The notes below the pieces were generated by a model. That model was not told where the DNA came from and ran no database searches. It saw only the letters and a list, made by a program, of their open reading frames with translations. A stretch of DNA of 64,000 nucleotides, from positions 1,674,001 through 1,738,000 of the forward strand of contig CP021225.1 of the NCBI GenBank assembly GCA_003999685.1, written 5' to 3'. Positions 22,207-33,536 of this stretch are shown in pieces (position 1 is the first letter of the stretch; each line of letters opens with the position of its first letter). The DNA comes from Taiwanofungus camphoratus (Eukaryota > Basidiomycota > Agaricomycetes > Polyporales > Taiwanofungaceae). The translations under genes and the position numbers were made by a program.

Positions 22207-25200
22207 ATGACATCGTCGTCTGAGCGGCCAAGACCTGGCCGACTAGTCTTCAATGCGTCTTACATAGCGCGAGCGCACACTTACCTTGCTTTTGCCGCCT
22301 TCCTTGGTGCTCTCTTCCTGGGATGCGCATTGCACTACAAGAAAATAGTCAAGAATGGTGTCGCAGGCTACCCTGAAGAATGGTTCCCGTCTGTATCCGC
22401 AACGTGAGTTCGCGTCTGCTAGCGTTCAACAAATTGTGGACGCGCTTTGGCACACAGGATCGGTGATTGGTATCCAGAGCGCAACATTTTCCAGATTTTG
22501 ATCGCGTTGAACTCCGGTAGGTACCATCTGTCGTTCGGGGAAATACATAGACCTTGAAAGCTTCAATACCTAGGACCACGATTAGCTTCAGTATTTCTAC
22601 AGTATTATCTACATCGCAAGGCGGAATCCAGTTGGCCTGGATTTGTGATGCTTTTTGGTGTACTCAGGACGCTGTCGTGCGGAGGATGGGTCTACATCAC
22701 GTCGACTGACGACCACGACGCACACGATGTGCTTATGATCAGTTATATTGTATTTGATATCCCGTGGATGTTTGGCTCAATAGCTTGTACCCCTGTACAA
22801 AATATACAAGCGCGGCGCAGAAGGTCAGTAACCTCAACGTTGGTTCGCATCGGCGCTCACGTCTCTCCAGGCGCATCATGGCTACAGCGTAAGTGAAATC
22901 ATGTCTCGGCCGCTCTCACATGTCGCGAATTGCCTGTCTACAGATTCTTCGGTTCCATGATCCCTATGGTGTATTTCTTCATCCAACATAAGGTTCATCG
23001 AATACCGGGAGGTAAGCGTTACCTCTTCTCTAACTTCTCAGCCCACCCGTGTTAAAATCCCCTTCTACAGCATATACTCGTTACAGTTTCTTTGAATGGG
23101 CGCTGATCCTGTTTGACGTCATGTATGACTCTTCCGTAGAGCTGGAGCTCCGAGCGACCGATCTCAAAGTGAGTTAGCAGTTTACCGTGTGTAAATCGAC
23201 TGTGCGCCGAGCATATTGTTTGTAGATTGGAGTAGGCGTCTCACTCGAGAATGGCTCAGAGAAGGACGATATGTACAACCGGATTCACCGCCTTGCCTGA
23301 GCAAGTATTGACTGGTTGCTGTAATATAGTGTTGTTGCTCCAGGAGGAAAATTTGCAAGAGACGCCATTCAGCCTAGAGAACCTTCCGAGACGTCATCTT
23401 ATGAGAAGAATGCAGAACAAGGGGTTGAAAGGACTGACGTACAGGACCCTGCCAAGGATGTCTCACTTCCTCGCAGTGTTCTGAAGCAAGCACGACCGAT
23501 GGCAGACTTCTTGAGCGATGTTTACCTATGTATGTATACCGACTACACTGCCTTCAATCATTCTCAAGTATATTTGATCCTATAGCATTTATCTATTGGT
23601 CAATCTTCACTTCTTTGACACCCACTTTCTTCTATTTCTCCGTATGGGAGCTGAGTTTTGCAGGGCATGAAGCATCACTCCTGTTTCTTCTGTCACCTGT
23701 TTTGCTGGGGATCCCATCTTTCTCGGAATGGTGTCGTTCACATTCAGGTCGAACCATTCTACATATCTTGTCGCTTGCTGGCCTTGTGGCATATGCACTG
23801 GATAAACCAATCCAGAGGCTCTTAGTGGTGGTGTTTGCCACTTCTGTCATTAACATCGGCGCAGCAGTAGACTGGACTAGCGGTGACCAGAGCGACGTCG
23901 GGTACCAAGCAATGCGTAGGTCTATTTCATCATCGTATTGACGCACAGTATTCACATGGCGTCTATAAAAAGTCTTGGGCGTTGGATTCATTGTGTCGTC
24001 AATCGTGAAGCATGCCAACCATTCGAATATTCCAGGTGATAGCCATATATATATATATATCATCTGAATTGGACTCTAATGTCGACTAGTGTGGCCTATC
24101 GTCAACGAGCAGTCTGGCGGCTACAATAAGACTGGCATCGCCCTGGCCTGTTTTGCTATCTACAACTTTGCTACTCGTTCTTCGAATTCTTTGATTCGGA
24201 TGCCACCTTCCACGCAGGCAAAGACGAAGGCTGAAGTTGGCGAGAAGGAAGCAAGCGACTCCTGGCTTCCTATTGGGTTCGCGTTCGGGACTCTAATGTT
24301 TACTTTGCACAATATGCTCGCTGATCCGAGCACGCTCATTGCTTGGTCGTGGACGGGATATCCTATCAGAGGGCCAATGCCGCATCTCCACGGCTCCTTG
24401 ACACATATCGCTCAGGCAGTGGGTCTTTGCCTCCCGATAATTCTCACCGGCATATTCGCAAATGGCGCGCGGCTATTGCTGCACCCTTTGTGGTTCGCGT
24501 ACGGCGGCGCCAGCGCGTACGTAGTATATGCCTACAAGGACTGGTTGGGGTATACCGGCGGCTTGAACTTTGCTGTATTTCTCATGTCCATCCTGCCACC
24601 GGTCCTACAGCGCGTAACGGCGACCGGTCAAGTGGCCAAGACGTTATGCATAGCGTGGCTTGTGGTTTCCTTGCTGTACGTCGTGAGTACCTTCACGGTG
24701 GCGTATGCCTTCGTTCCTGGTGGTGAGTACTTGCGGGAACGGACAGACCTGTAAGTATTTGTCGTGCAGAAAGCAAGGAATCGTCTCGTTAATTCATTAC
24801 CCTCAGGGTATTTTTTGGACAAATGGTAGCATTAGCTCTGGCTTTCCAGTGGCCAAGGACAAAATATCAAACCTCAGGTTCAGTCCTGACCAGACGAGCA
24901 AAATATTTTGTTTCGTATTCGCTGGCTGTTCTGTCTGTGTCCTCCTTCCTCGTGACGTTATACAGAATGCCTGCTATTCCTCGACCGCACAGACCTGGAG
25001 CTCGGATCATCCGTGCTGGTATATGGACGGTCCACTTCGGAATCGATAACGAAGGCAGGGATAGTCAACGTCGCATGAGGGATTTAATAAAGTGCGTGCG
25101 ATTTATGTGCACCTGTATACTCAAGAGGGTTACGTTGCTTTGTAGGGATATGGAGTTGGACGTAGTTGGTTTACTCGAGACCGACTTACATGTGAGTGCT

Positions 25201-26392
25201 TGGTTGTAAGCCGCAATGTATGTGTTCGTATGCTTATGTGTCGCTAGCGCCCTGTATTCGGCAACCGAGACCTGTGAGCAACTATATCTTAATGTGGGTT
25301 TCAATCGCTGACTGCTTTGGTATAGCACTCGTGTCATGGCTGAAGAACTAGGATTCGTGAGTATTGCTTTGCTGAGTTTTTTTTACAATGCCTGATGTCA
25401 GGAACAGTTTGTAGACCTTGGTCCAGGGCCCAACATGCACACCTGGGGTGCGGTTCTATTATCGAAGGTAAACATCATCTTGACTTGACAATGCATTTGA
25501 CCTGCAACGATCTCCAGTTTCCAATTGTTAATTCCACGCACCATTTACTCCCTTCTCCGCATGGTGAGCTTGCCCCAGCCATTGAGGCTGTCCTAGACGT
25601 ATATGGGACGCAAGTCGTTGTGGTTATTGCACACAACGGACAAGGTGAGATGACGTTCGTCTTCATGGTATCAGACTAATAGAATAATGTATTAGAGGAA
25701 ACACCACTTGATCGTGAACTGCAAGCCAGAGAACTGGCTCGTATCATGTCAAGTTCCTACCCGCAACCTGTTATTTTCCTAGGCTACGTCGTGACTAAAC
25801 CTTTGGCAACGAAACGTAAGATCTTCTTTACTGAATCCGCCACACGCGGACTGACCTGAATTCAGCTGCACCCTATGAGATCATGGTTGCAGATGGACGT
25901 GTCAATGATATTGATGAGCAGGATTGGGATCGATGGTACATTTTCACATTGACCTTGATGACCAACTACTGATATTCTAATACATATCCAGGTGTGAATA
26001 CATATTCTATCGAGGACTCTATCGAACGGCATACGCTCGCGTCTCGAGGAGTACCATCACGGACACAGAATTGCAGATAGGACAGTTTGTTGTGCCAAAG
26101 TATGGTGTTGGAGTGACAGACGATAGTCATGAAGCGTTGTATCTTCGTGCATGGAAAGAAGAGCTCCCAGAAGAACATGTAAGAGTCTCTCTATCCACAG
26201 TGTAGCAAACAGCATTGATATCATTCTGGTAGTGGTTCCCTTTGGAGTATTACCCGGAACAAGGTGGTAAAAGAGGTCACCACTACCATGTATTCAACAC
26301 GGTAAGTATACCGACTGCGCTCTGGTATACTCTTTCTTATTGCACACCCACAGCCTCTGTACTATAAAATCCCTGAGGGTGCCATTCTGTGA
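22207..26392 (+). CDS. CWH43: Cwh43-type GPI-anchor lipid remodelling protein
   Basis: ER/Golgi membrane protein that exchanges the lipid of GPI anchors for ceramide in yeast. The N-terminal PGAP2-like part starts [20 protein letters not shown], then has [17 protein letters not shown], the loop [20 protein letters not shown], and [21 protein letters not shown] central multi-pass region follows (for example [20 protein letters not shown] and [20 protein letters not shown]). The C-terminal soluble part is DNase I/IPPase-fold-like: [64 protein letters not shown] and FLGYVVTKP. It ends YKIPEGAIL at TGA 26390-26392. The gene is split by more than ten short introns, one holding an (AT)8 repeat at 24045-24060. 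Not every exon edge was fixed. Confidence 0.92.
24045..24060. repeat. (AT)8 microsatellite in a CWH43 intron
   Basis: Sixteen bases of uninterrupted AT dinucleotides inside an intron, just upstream of the exon that begins [11 protein letters not shown]. It is likely to vary in length between strains. Confidence 0.9.
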
Positions 26393-26437
26393 CTGTCTTG
26401 AGGTTATTGAACAGTGTGCACTGTCAGATGTTGTACA

Positions 26438-29319
26438 CTACTTGGAACTCCTCTGTAATTGGTCATCTTCGCTCTCTTCATCCCCTTCGCTGTTGTCATC
26501 GCGATCTTCCCCCTCCGTAGAAGCCTGCTCATCGTCACTGGACTGATCGTCGCTTCCTTCGCTCTCGGTTTCCTCTTCCCCGTCGTTTGTATCTTCGTAA
26601 AACTTGTCGAGATCTGACCATGGAGCCTTGGATCCGTTTTGGCCGAACGAACCGGAAGGTGAGGGTGCACCAGTTGGTGTTAAGACGACCGATGATGCTC
26701 GGGAGGACGGAACCATTGTATGTGATGACTGCGATGCGACTTGGGCATATACAGGAGCCTGAGGGGTGTCGTTCTCAGAGTCACGCAGAGAGGGATCGAT
26801 GCCCTCCTCAAGCCAGTCAGGTAAATGGCTATCCATCATTATCTCCTTGCCTGTGATTGCTCCAAGTGAACCAAACGTTATCTTATCCTCGTCTGTGTAA
26901 CGTTTCAGTAAGGTTGTTCGCAGCCCTGAGATTACACCTACTCATCAAAGGAGTGTCTTCAGAAATACCAAGTTTCCCTTCGAACAGCACCATCTTGACT
27001 TGTTCTCGCCGTAGAACCACACCTCCTGGTTCCTCGTATGAGTCTTCTGAGTCACCATCGTGTTGCAGGGTCGAATTCACTCCAGATAAGAGGGAGCCGA
27101 GCATGCGCGCTCGATCCCGAACATCGAAATTCATATCATACCGCGCGAGCGAAAAGACATAGCGAGTGAGTAGTCCAAGCGTTCGGTCCGTTGGGCACAA
27201 GATGAGGAGTTTCGCTGCCAAAGTTACAATCTGCAGCTTTACGACAGGCATCTACGGGCAGACATAACTTCACTTGGTGAAATGAGAATGAAGGCACTGC
27301 ATCTACCTCTTGCATGAAAGACTTTGCGGACTTGCGGAGCACATCAGGTGCCCATTCCGCCATGCCCTGCGGCCCTGCAGCCGGTACACCATTCTCCTGA
27401 GAGGACGTCGTTGGCGCGTATTGGCCTACTAGCCAGAGAACGCAAGCTCTAGCTTTCGGATGGCGAATCTCGTCGATACGCCACGCCAGACGTGCAATGA
27501 TGGATAGGGGGGAAGTTGATGAGCTCCCGGCGACTGATGCCAGGACATTTTGCTGTTGCTGTAGCCGAATTTGCACCAGGGACTTCAGCACTAGGACAGA
27601 GTTCGCAACAACTACATCTGAAAATGATCGGTTCAGCGTTGCACCCACCAGCGAGGGAGAAACGGTATGTCTATCGCACCATGTTTACTTTGTATGAAGG
27701 TCATGAGTGCCGCGAGGCACTGCTGCGTTGCTTCGGGAATGATACGTGCACAATGCCCAATAGCTTGAATGGCATCGGCGACGAGGTCATCGGCAGTGTC
27801 ATCCACATAGCTCTGCCGCATTTGCGAGCCATTAGTTCAATGATCCGCATGAATGCGAGCAGGGCTGTGGGATATGATCGCCCGAACTCACGATGAGCTC
27901 CCGTAGCAATGCCTGGTGATTATCGACAGTCATGACTGCTCGCAGTAGTCGGACCTTGTCTCTCTTGACCTGGCGTACATCGTCTGCTCGTATTAGAAAG
28001 CGCGCATAGAACGGTGCGAGAGCAGACTGTAATTCCATAGATGCATCCTTAACGAAGATATTTCAAGCTTCGACGAGATCGTATAGTACGTACCGATAAG
28101 GAACGCGAAGCAACGACAAGATGCGCGAGGACAACGCGTTCAACTTCCGGTGAGACATGCAGGAGGCGAAGAAGAGGAGAGACAATCTTGGATACTTCTG
28201 AAGAAGGGGATAGATAAAAGAATGCTCGTGCGACAGCCAGCACTACCTAAAGGAGGAAAGATGAATGTCGGGCACGCTTGAATGGCCCACTCGCTTACAG
28301 CAGGGTTTTGTGACTGGAACAGAGGTTCTGATGAACTCAATAGCAGCCTCAGATCTGTATCTACTTCCTCTTCAGACACCCCTTCGGACTTCGTGACCAC
28401 GCTCGGTCGAGGCAGCATCGTGCGCGCGTACCGGACTAGCAAGTGAAGGAGGTCTACTTGACCCCACTCGTCTGCATCAATGAGAGTTCTGCATAGTCGT
28501 CTGTAATGCTGGTGAAGCAAGTCCAGTCGAGTGGGACACACGACCTCGAACGCCACTGCGACACTCCCGATTGAAAGCGGAGACCGATCGCGAAGAAGTG
28601 TAGAAATAATGTTTATCAGCTCTGGCTGGCGACTAGGGTCTAAACTGTACGTAGAAGAAATTGGGGATTATGCCTGATGTGTGCAGAGTGAGGGACAGAC
28701 CTGTAGCACTTCGGGATTGCGAGAGCCGCGGTCTTCCTGACGTAGGGACTGACGTCGGCCGCACATTTCTTAATCGCTAGTACGACTATGCTACCGATCA
28801 TGGGGACCTTGATACCGGAGAGCACGCGGAGAGCCATGGCACGTATGAGGGGATTAGAGTCTGATAAGTCCTTCTGGAAAGTGTTGATGGACAACAGGGC
28901 GAGGTCTGGCTCTTGTTCTGCATAACGCAAGAGGTAAATGTAGACAAGCTTTCTAATCTCAAGGTTATGAGATGCCACATTCTTTACAACCTGCGCAAAG
29001 AATTCAGAGACATTGCGACCTTTGGAGATCAACTGTACGTAGATTTCCCAAGTTTATGAGCCCTGTGGTCGTTCGAATAAGACTCGCAAGACGAGCGTAC
29101 TGCAATGAGCCGTTTCATAGCTTCCAACTTCTCCCTGTCGCTGTTAGAGTCCAGCTGCTTCCTGATATTCTTGACTTTCTCCTCCGGGTTGTCAAAGTAC
29201 GACGAACTGGAGCCCCGAGCTATAGCCAAATCTCTCGTACGCTCTGAGAGTGTCTCTTGCAGACGCAGGCCAAACCTGGATGCATTTTCGGTGATTGCAT
29301 TCAAATTAAGAGCAGCCAT
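26438..29319 (-). CDS. APL6: AP-3 adaptor complex subunit beta
   Basis: Large adaptin of the AP-3 coat that sorts cargo from Golgi/endosomes to the vacuole. Start ATG at 29319 ([20 protein letters not shown]). The trunk shows the conserved beta-adaptin solenoid: [10 protein letters not shown], then [60 protein letters not shown] and [20 protein letters not shown]. The [16 protein letters not shown] and [14 protein letters not shown] segments are typical of the AP-3 beta subgroup. It ends in a Ser/Asp/Glu-rich hinge-like tail ([20 protein letters not shown]...), with no ear domain seen, as in many fungal AP-3 beta proteins. The gene is multi-exon. Its stop lies 45 bp from the CWH43 stop, tail to tail, so their 3' UTRs almost certainly overlap. 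Confidence 0.9.
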
Positions 29320-30026
29320 ATGAAGGCACAAGAGTACGAATAAGTAAAGCTAGAGTTACGGCGCAAGATGGCTTGTTCGTTCCCGTAGTTTCGTGGGTGA
29401 GTGTACTGTATACATACCCATTGGAAATCTCGATCGGCGGACGTGCTTATTTGGGAACTACTTACGCAAAGGCCTGTGGTAAGTAATTTGTCGCGTTGAC
29501 CTTATCTCACCATTATTTATCAAAGTTGTGTCCAAATTTGGGTAGTCTACCAAGTTCCTGCATCCTTCGTGTCTCAGGATACTCGTATCTGAGCACCGCT
29601 AATAAGCACGATACACTGATATGTAGAAGTAGATTAATCATGCACAGATACTAAGCGCTGTGAGACATACTAATGTGTACGAGCGTGCTAAAGTAGTATT
29701 CATACATGGTAGCCCATCTGAGTCCGTCGGAACCAAACTTCCCTAGATCTTACCGAGCTCTCATCAAAATATCTTAACAGTCCTCATCTGAACGACAAAT
29801 GGAACAGATGTGCCGTCGCTCCCTCCGGGTCATATCCTTTCCGCTGCCAGTCTATCCTCCACGACACAGTCGGATCGAAGATTGTGGAGCGTCCTCAAGC
29901 GCCTACATGAGCCTAGTCCTCGACTCGGAGATGAAAGGCAGTGCTGGGCAAAGTATTATGAACAGGTAAAAATCGTTTGAATGATAGTCTCACTCACTAT
30001 TGGGTCAACCTTGCTAGACTCATATG
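29320..30026. other. Intergenic, with one possible plus-strand coding exon near 29,800-29,980
   Basis: Most of this stretch shows nothing. About 29,788-29,967 on the plus strand has an open frame containing DVPSLPPGHILSAASLSSTT and RLHEPSPRLGDERQCWAKYY, which reads like real protein. It is followed by a GTAAAA donor. An acceptor near 30,017 would continue it to TAA at about 30,077, overlapping the 3' end of the minus-strand gene. A second frame is also open across the same bases, so this is tentative. No start codon was found. Confidence 0.3.
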
Positions 30027-30952
30027 TTAAATAAAACCGAGTCGCAAGGCATCGCTCGTTTCGCGCATATCAATGTCTAACTTCTTCGCGCGCCTTTGGT
30101 AATACCGACTCAACTTCTGCCCAGACAACCCTTCCAGTAGCTCCCGAATTTGGCCCGGAGATGTTCGATCCAGGTGAATGTATTGTCTCTCTTCTGACAC
30201 TGGTTGGCCAGCAACTCTGGTCCCAGCTGTCTGGGCGTCGTCGTCGTCGTTGTTCTCCTTCCAGAACCTAACACAAATTCTGTGGAAAAGTTGAATTCGT
30301 CAGGAGCCTGCGGGTCTTCACTGTCGTTGGCTTGGGGGGAACTACCCCCTCCTCTAAAACGTTGTTGATAATTTGTGGAAGAAGGGAAACCAATAATTGG
30401 TGCTACCGAGTCTCTTCACTTGATGAAATTCTAAGGCGTGTACCACAGCGGTGACTAGACCGAGATGTTATTCTCACAGGACCAGCATCCTGACAGACAT
30501 TGGCCACTGTATCCATCCTCCATTGGGAATGATGTTTGAAACATTCAGGCCTTGAAATTTTCCAGCGGTCAGAAGATTTGACTTGCCAGGAAGTAATGAC
30601 TTGCTGTTCAGTATCGTTGGTTATCTCGGATGCTTGACGTCGAATATGGTGCTCCCCAATGCACCCACTAAAGTAAACCATTGGATGGCGGTGAAAATGC
30701 TGATAAGTGACTGCTTCAAACTCGGTTACTAATTGAAAAGGACGCACATCGCAGTCTTGGTCAAAGCCACACAAGCGTAGTTGATCAATTGCGCTTGGAC
30801 AGACTTGTTCCCGACATGTAATCGAGCTATATGTATGTGCTCATGACTGAACCGTGTTACACGCAAATACCATGGAAGGCGAAAGGCATCGTTGCTGCAC
30901 TACTAGCTGTTCAAGTAGAAGTAACGACTCGGACTTACGTTCGTACATTCAT
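30027..30952 (-). CDS. Uncharacterised multi-exon gene (tentative)
   Basis: I do not recognise the product. A splice model from ATG at 30952 gives a short first exon (MNVRT) and an exon starting NDAFRLP. Next is a long exon with CREQVCPSAIDQLRLCGFDQ and HRHPMVYFSGCIGEHHIRRQ. The last exon contains RFWKENNDDDDAQTAG and LDRTSPGQIRELLEGLSGQK, and ends RETSDALRLGFI at TAA. The main intron (about 30,295-30,409) has clean GT and CAG ends and restores the frame. The last ~50 residues look like a folded helical, basic segment. A second frame over 30,190-30,360 is also open, so the middle is uncertain. The gene is divergent from the VTT gene, with 144 bp between the start codons. Confidence 0.4.
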
Positions 30953-31096
30953 AGTGTTATGTAAGTAATAATGCTTATTACACAGAATGCCCCAAAATAG
31001 TGTCTTTTCCCACGAGCACGTTGCTGCGCTGCACTCCTTCAGCCTCCGAGTTGCTCCCATCTCAGGCTGAAACCTTGAGCAAGTCGCTTACCCAGC
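30953..31096. promoter_or_regulatory. Short divergent promoter region
   Basis: It lies between the proposed start of the uncharacterised minus gene and the start of the VTT-domain gene. Called from orientation only; no named element is visible. If the minus gene is not real, this is simply the VTT promoter. Confidence 0.3.
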
Positions 31097-32420
31097 ATGC
31101 GAGTAGACTCAACGTATACTCATGCAACGCTACCAGACAACAGATCAGCTTATTCCCTCGCTACTGTTCACGACGTTCCCTACCGCGACTACCCTGAGCC
31201 CAACGACCGCACATCTCTCCTAACCCACCATTCCGACGATTCTACTTATGGCACCGCTTCCCCCTCACAGCCGTCATCCAGACGGATACTCATGAATGCC
31301 ACCATCAAGATGGCCGCCATATTTGTCTTCAGTACGGTCTTTCTGGGGGGGACATTATGGCTAGCGCTCCCAACGCTGGATGAGTGAGCTCATATTCGAT
31401 TTTACTCGCTAAACTCCGCTAAGTCCCATGATTGCAGGGAGGACCGTCCAGACCTCAGAATTCCAAAGTCGTTTGCACAGCTACAGGCGCTCAACGCACT
31501 CCTTAAGAAATACAGGGATATCTATCCATACCGCATTGTCATTTGCTATGTAACAACATACCTCTTGTACGTTTCTCTCTTCTCCCACGGCCTACCGATG
31601 CTAACAACGTATTTACAGCCTTCAAGCATTCTCCCTTCCCGGTTCCATGTACCTCTCCATCCTTGGCGGCGCCATGTGGGGCATTCCGCGTGCCCTGCCA
31701 CTCGCCTGTTCATGCGTCGCAACGGGTGCGACATTCTGCTATTTTGTAAGCGCGGCACTGGGGCCGGCACTGCTGACGATGCCGAAGTGGAAGGCGCGGT
31801 TCGATGTGTGGTCGGAGAAGATCAGCGCACAGCGGGAAAACATCATCTCGTACCTGATCGTGCTACGGATCGCGCCATTGCCCCCGCACTGGGTGGTGAA
31901 CGTGTTGTGCCCGCACCTAGGAATCGGGCTCGTGCCGTTCTGGGTGAGCACCTGGCTGGGCATCTTCGGCGTGACGGTCATCCATACGACGATCGGCGGG
32001 AGCCTGGACGACATGACGAGCCCGGACGATTTCCACCTGGTCTCGTGGAAGAACTTTCTCATGCTGAGCGCGGTCGTCGTCGGTGTCATGATCCCCGTCG
32101 GCCTGCGCTATTTCTTCAAGCGCGAGCTTGCAGCCGTCGCCGACGTCGAAGCGGAAGCCGAGGGAGAGGCAGAGCACCTTGCGGATGACGGCAGCAGTGA
32201 TGTCGTGCTCGCGCGGGGCCCGCAAGTGGGCGCACACAAGGGCAAGACGACGCAGCTGGTTATGCTGTCGGACGACGAGGATGAATATTCGGACGAGGAC
32301 GCCGATGAGGATATCATCCTCGAGGCGGGCCCTGCGCTTGTCGTGAAACCCCAGGATGACACCGCCCCCGCTTCGGGAGGGCCCGAGCGCCGGGATTGGC
32401 GCCAGGAGGACTTGCTATGA
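31097..32420 (+). CDS. VTT-domain membrane protein (TVP38/TMEM41-like)
   Basis: Predicted multi-pass protein of the ER/Golgi. VTT proteins such as TMEM41B/VMP1 act as lipid scramblases and aid autophagy; Tvp38 is a Golgi protein. Exons 31097-31383, 31438-31566 and 31619-32420 give 405 residues. After an ~80-residue polar N-terminus comes a helix (MAAIFVFSTVFLGGTLWLAL). The VTT core follows: LQAFSLPGSMYLSILGGAMW, then CSCVATGATFCYFVSAALGP, ISYLIVLRIAPLPPHWVVNV and FWVSTWLGIFGVTVIHTTIG. The FxLPGS and G-rich motifs and RIAPLPP are the domain hallmarks. A last helix near LSAVVVGVMIPVGLRYFFKR precedes a highly acidic tail (SDDEDEYSDEDADED). Confidence 0.9.
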
Positions 32421-33536
32421 TGTTTCGACTGCCGGATATGGATACTGTGTTTCTCGGATAGACGCGTGCTGCCGTTCACTCATCTCCTCAGCCGCGTTGC
32501 TGTTGTGCTGTTTCGCTTACCCGTTGTTTGTTACTAGTTAGATTCTCGGGCTGGTCTTTGCATTGCATGGTATAATTCTGTAATTTTCCAACCATGAGTT
32601 GTATTATCTACACCCCCTGCTGTCATGCTTGAATGTACGGCGCTTGCGCGATGGTTGCTGGTGTCATGATATCCCCTTCTCGAGCACGGTGGCTGCGCCC
32701 GCGGAAATGCCTCAGGGCAAGCTGGTCTGAGACACGCGCTAGCTGGTGTCCCTCCGCAATGCAGCGACGACAAGTAGGATTATGAGCATATCGCTTCCTC
32801 GGTCCATCCGCCGTGAAATGGGCGCTCGGCGATTGGCCGTGGAGGAGAATGCAGAGCGGGGTGTGTAGCGGGCGATGGGAATGCAGCGGGGTGGTGGCAC
32901 ATTGCAGCGCGTCAGATGGCCCTGTGTACGGCACACCGGTGGTTTTGTACGAAAGCTCAAGTTGAATGCGGTGTGATGGTAGGAGCTATATACCGGACGA
33001 GGCACTGAGTAGGAGGAGGAGGGCCGCAGAGGTGAAACGGGCAAGGGCCGATCGGGGCGCTGGGATCTCTGCCAGACACTGACGCTCCGGCGGCTGCCCT
33101 CGACGAGCGAGAAATAAAATAAAACAAAAATCTGTAGAAAACAAATGCATGGAGAACAAGCTCGTCAAAGAGCCGCGATACAAGCGACAGTAGCTACGGG
33201 ACGGGAAACAAGAGGTGTGTTTTTGTGCGAGCTTGCTGCTTTGGGCCTTTGGCTCTTTGGCTTCGAGCTCCGCCACAGTGGCCCAGTGTGTGCGAGTGTA
33301 TATCCGCCTCAGGACTTCCCCGAAACTCACGTTGCCCCGACCATTCTCTCCCTCCCACCACCACCTCCCTCCCTCTCGTCCTCGTCCCCGCCCCCTCCTC
33401 CCCATCAGCCGCACCATCGCAGCGTACCGCACTCACTCTCCTCGACGTCCGTCGTGTGCGGCGTTTCCCCGGTCTACCGAGTTCGGTTGGCTGACCCAGA
33501 CGATCTATTGGCATACCTCTCCATCTTCCAGCAGCC
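32421..33536. promoter_or_regulatory. Intergenic and presumed Swi1-like promoter/5' UTR with pyrimidine-rich tract
   Basis: This 1.1-kb gap holds the 3' UTR of the VTT gene and the upstream region of the Swi1-like gene. From about 33,340 to 33,420 the plus strand is almost entirely C and T (repeated CCTCC and CACC), the pyrimidine-rich stretch often found near fungal transcription starts. TATA-like GCTATATAC occurs at 32,986. Many open frames run through both strands because of the biased composition, but none is convincing. Confidence 0.4.

Noticed and set aside
32534-33432. Several overlapping minus-strand open frames between the VTT and Swi1-like genes
   Set aside because: They arise from the pyrimidine-rich strand bias; no ATG-led frame has recognisable sequence.
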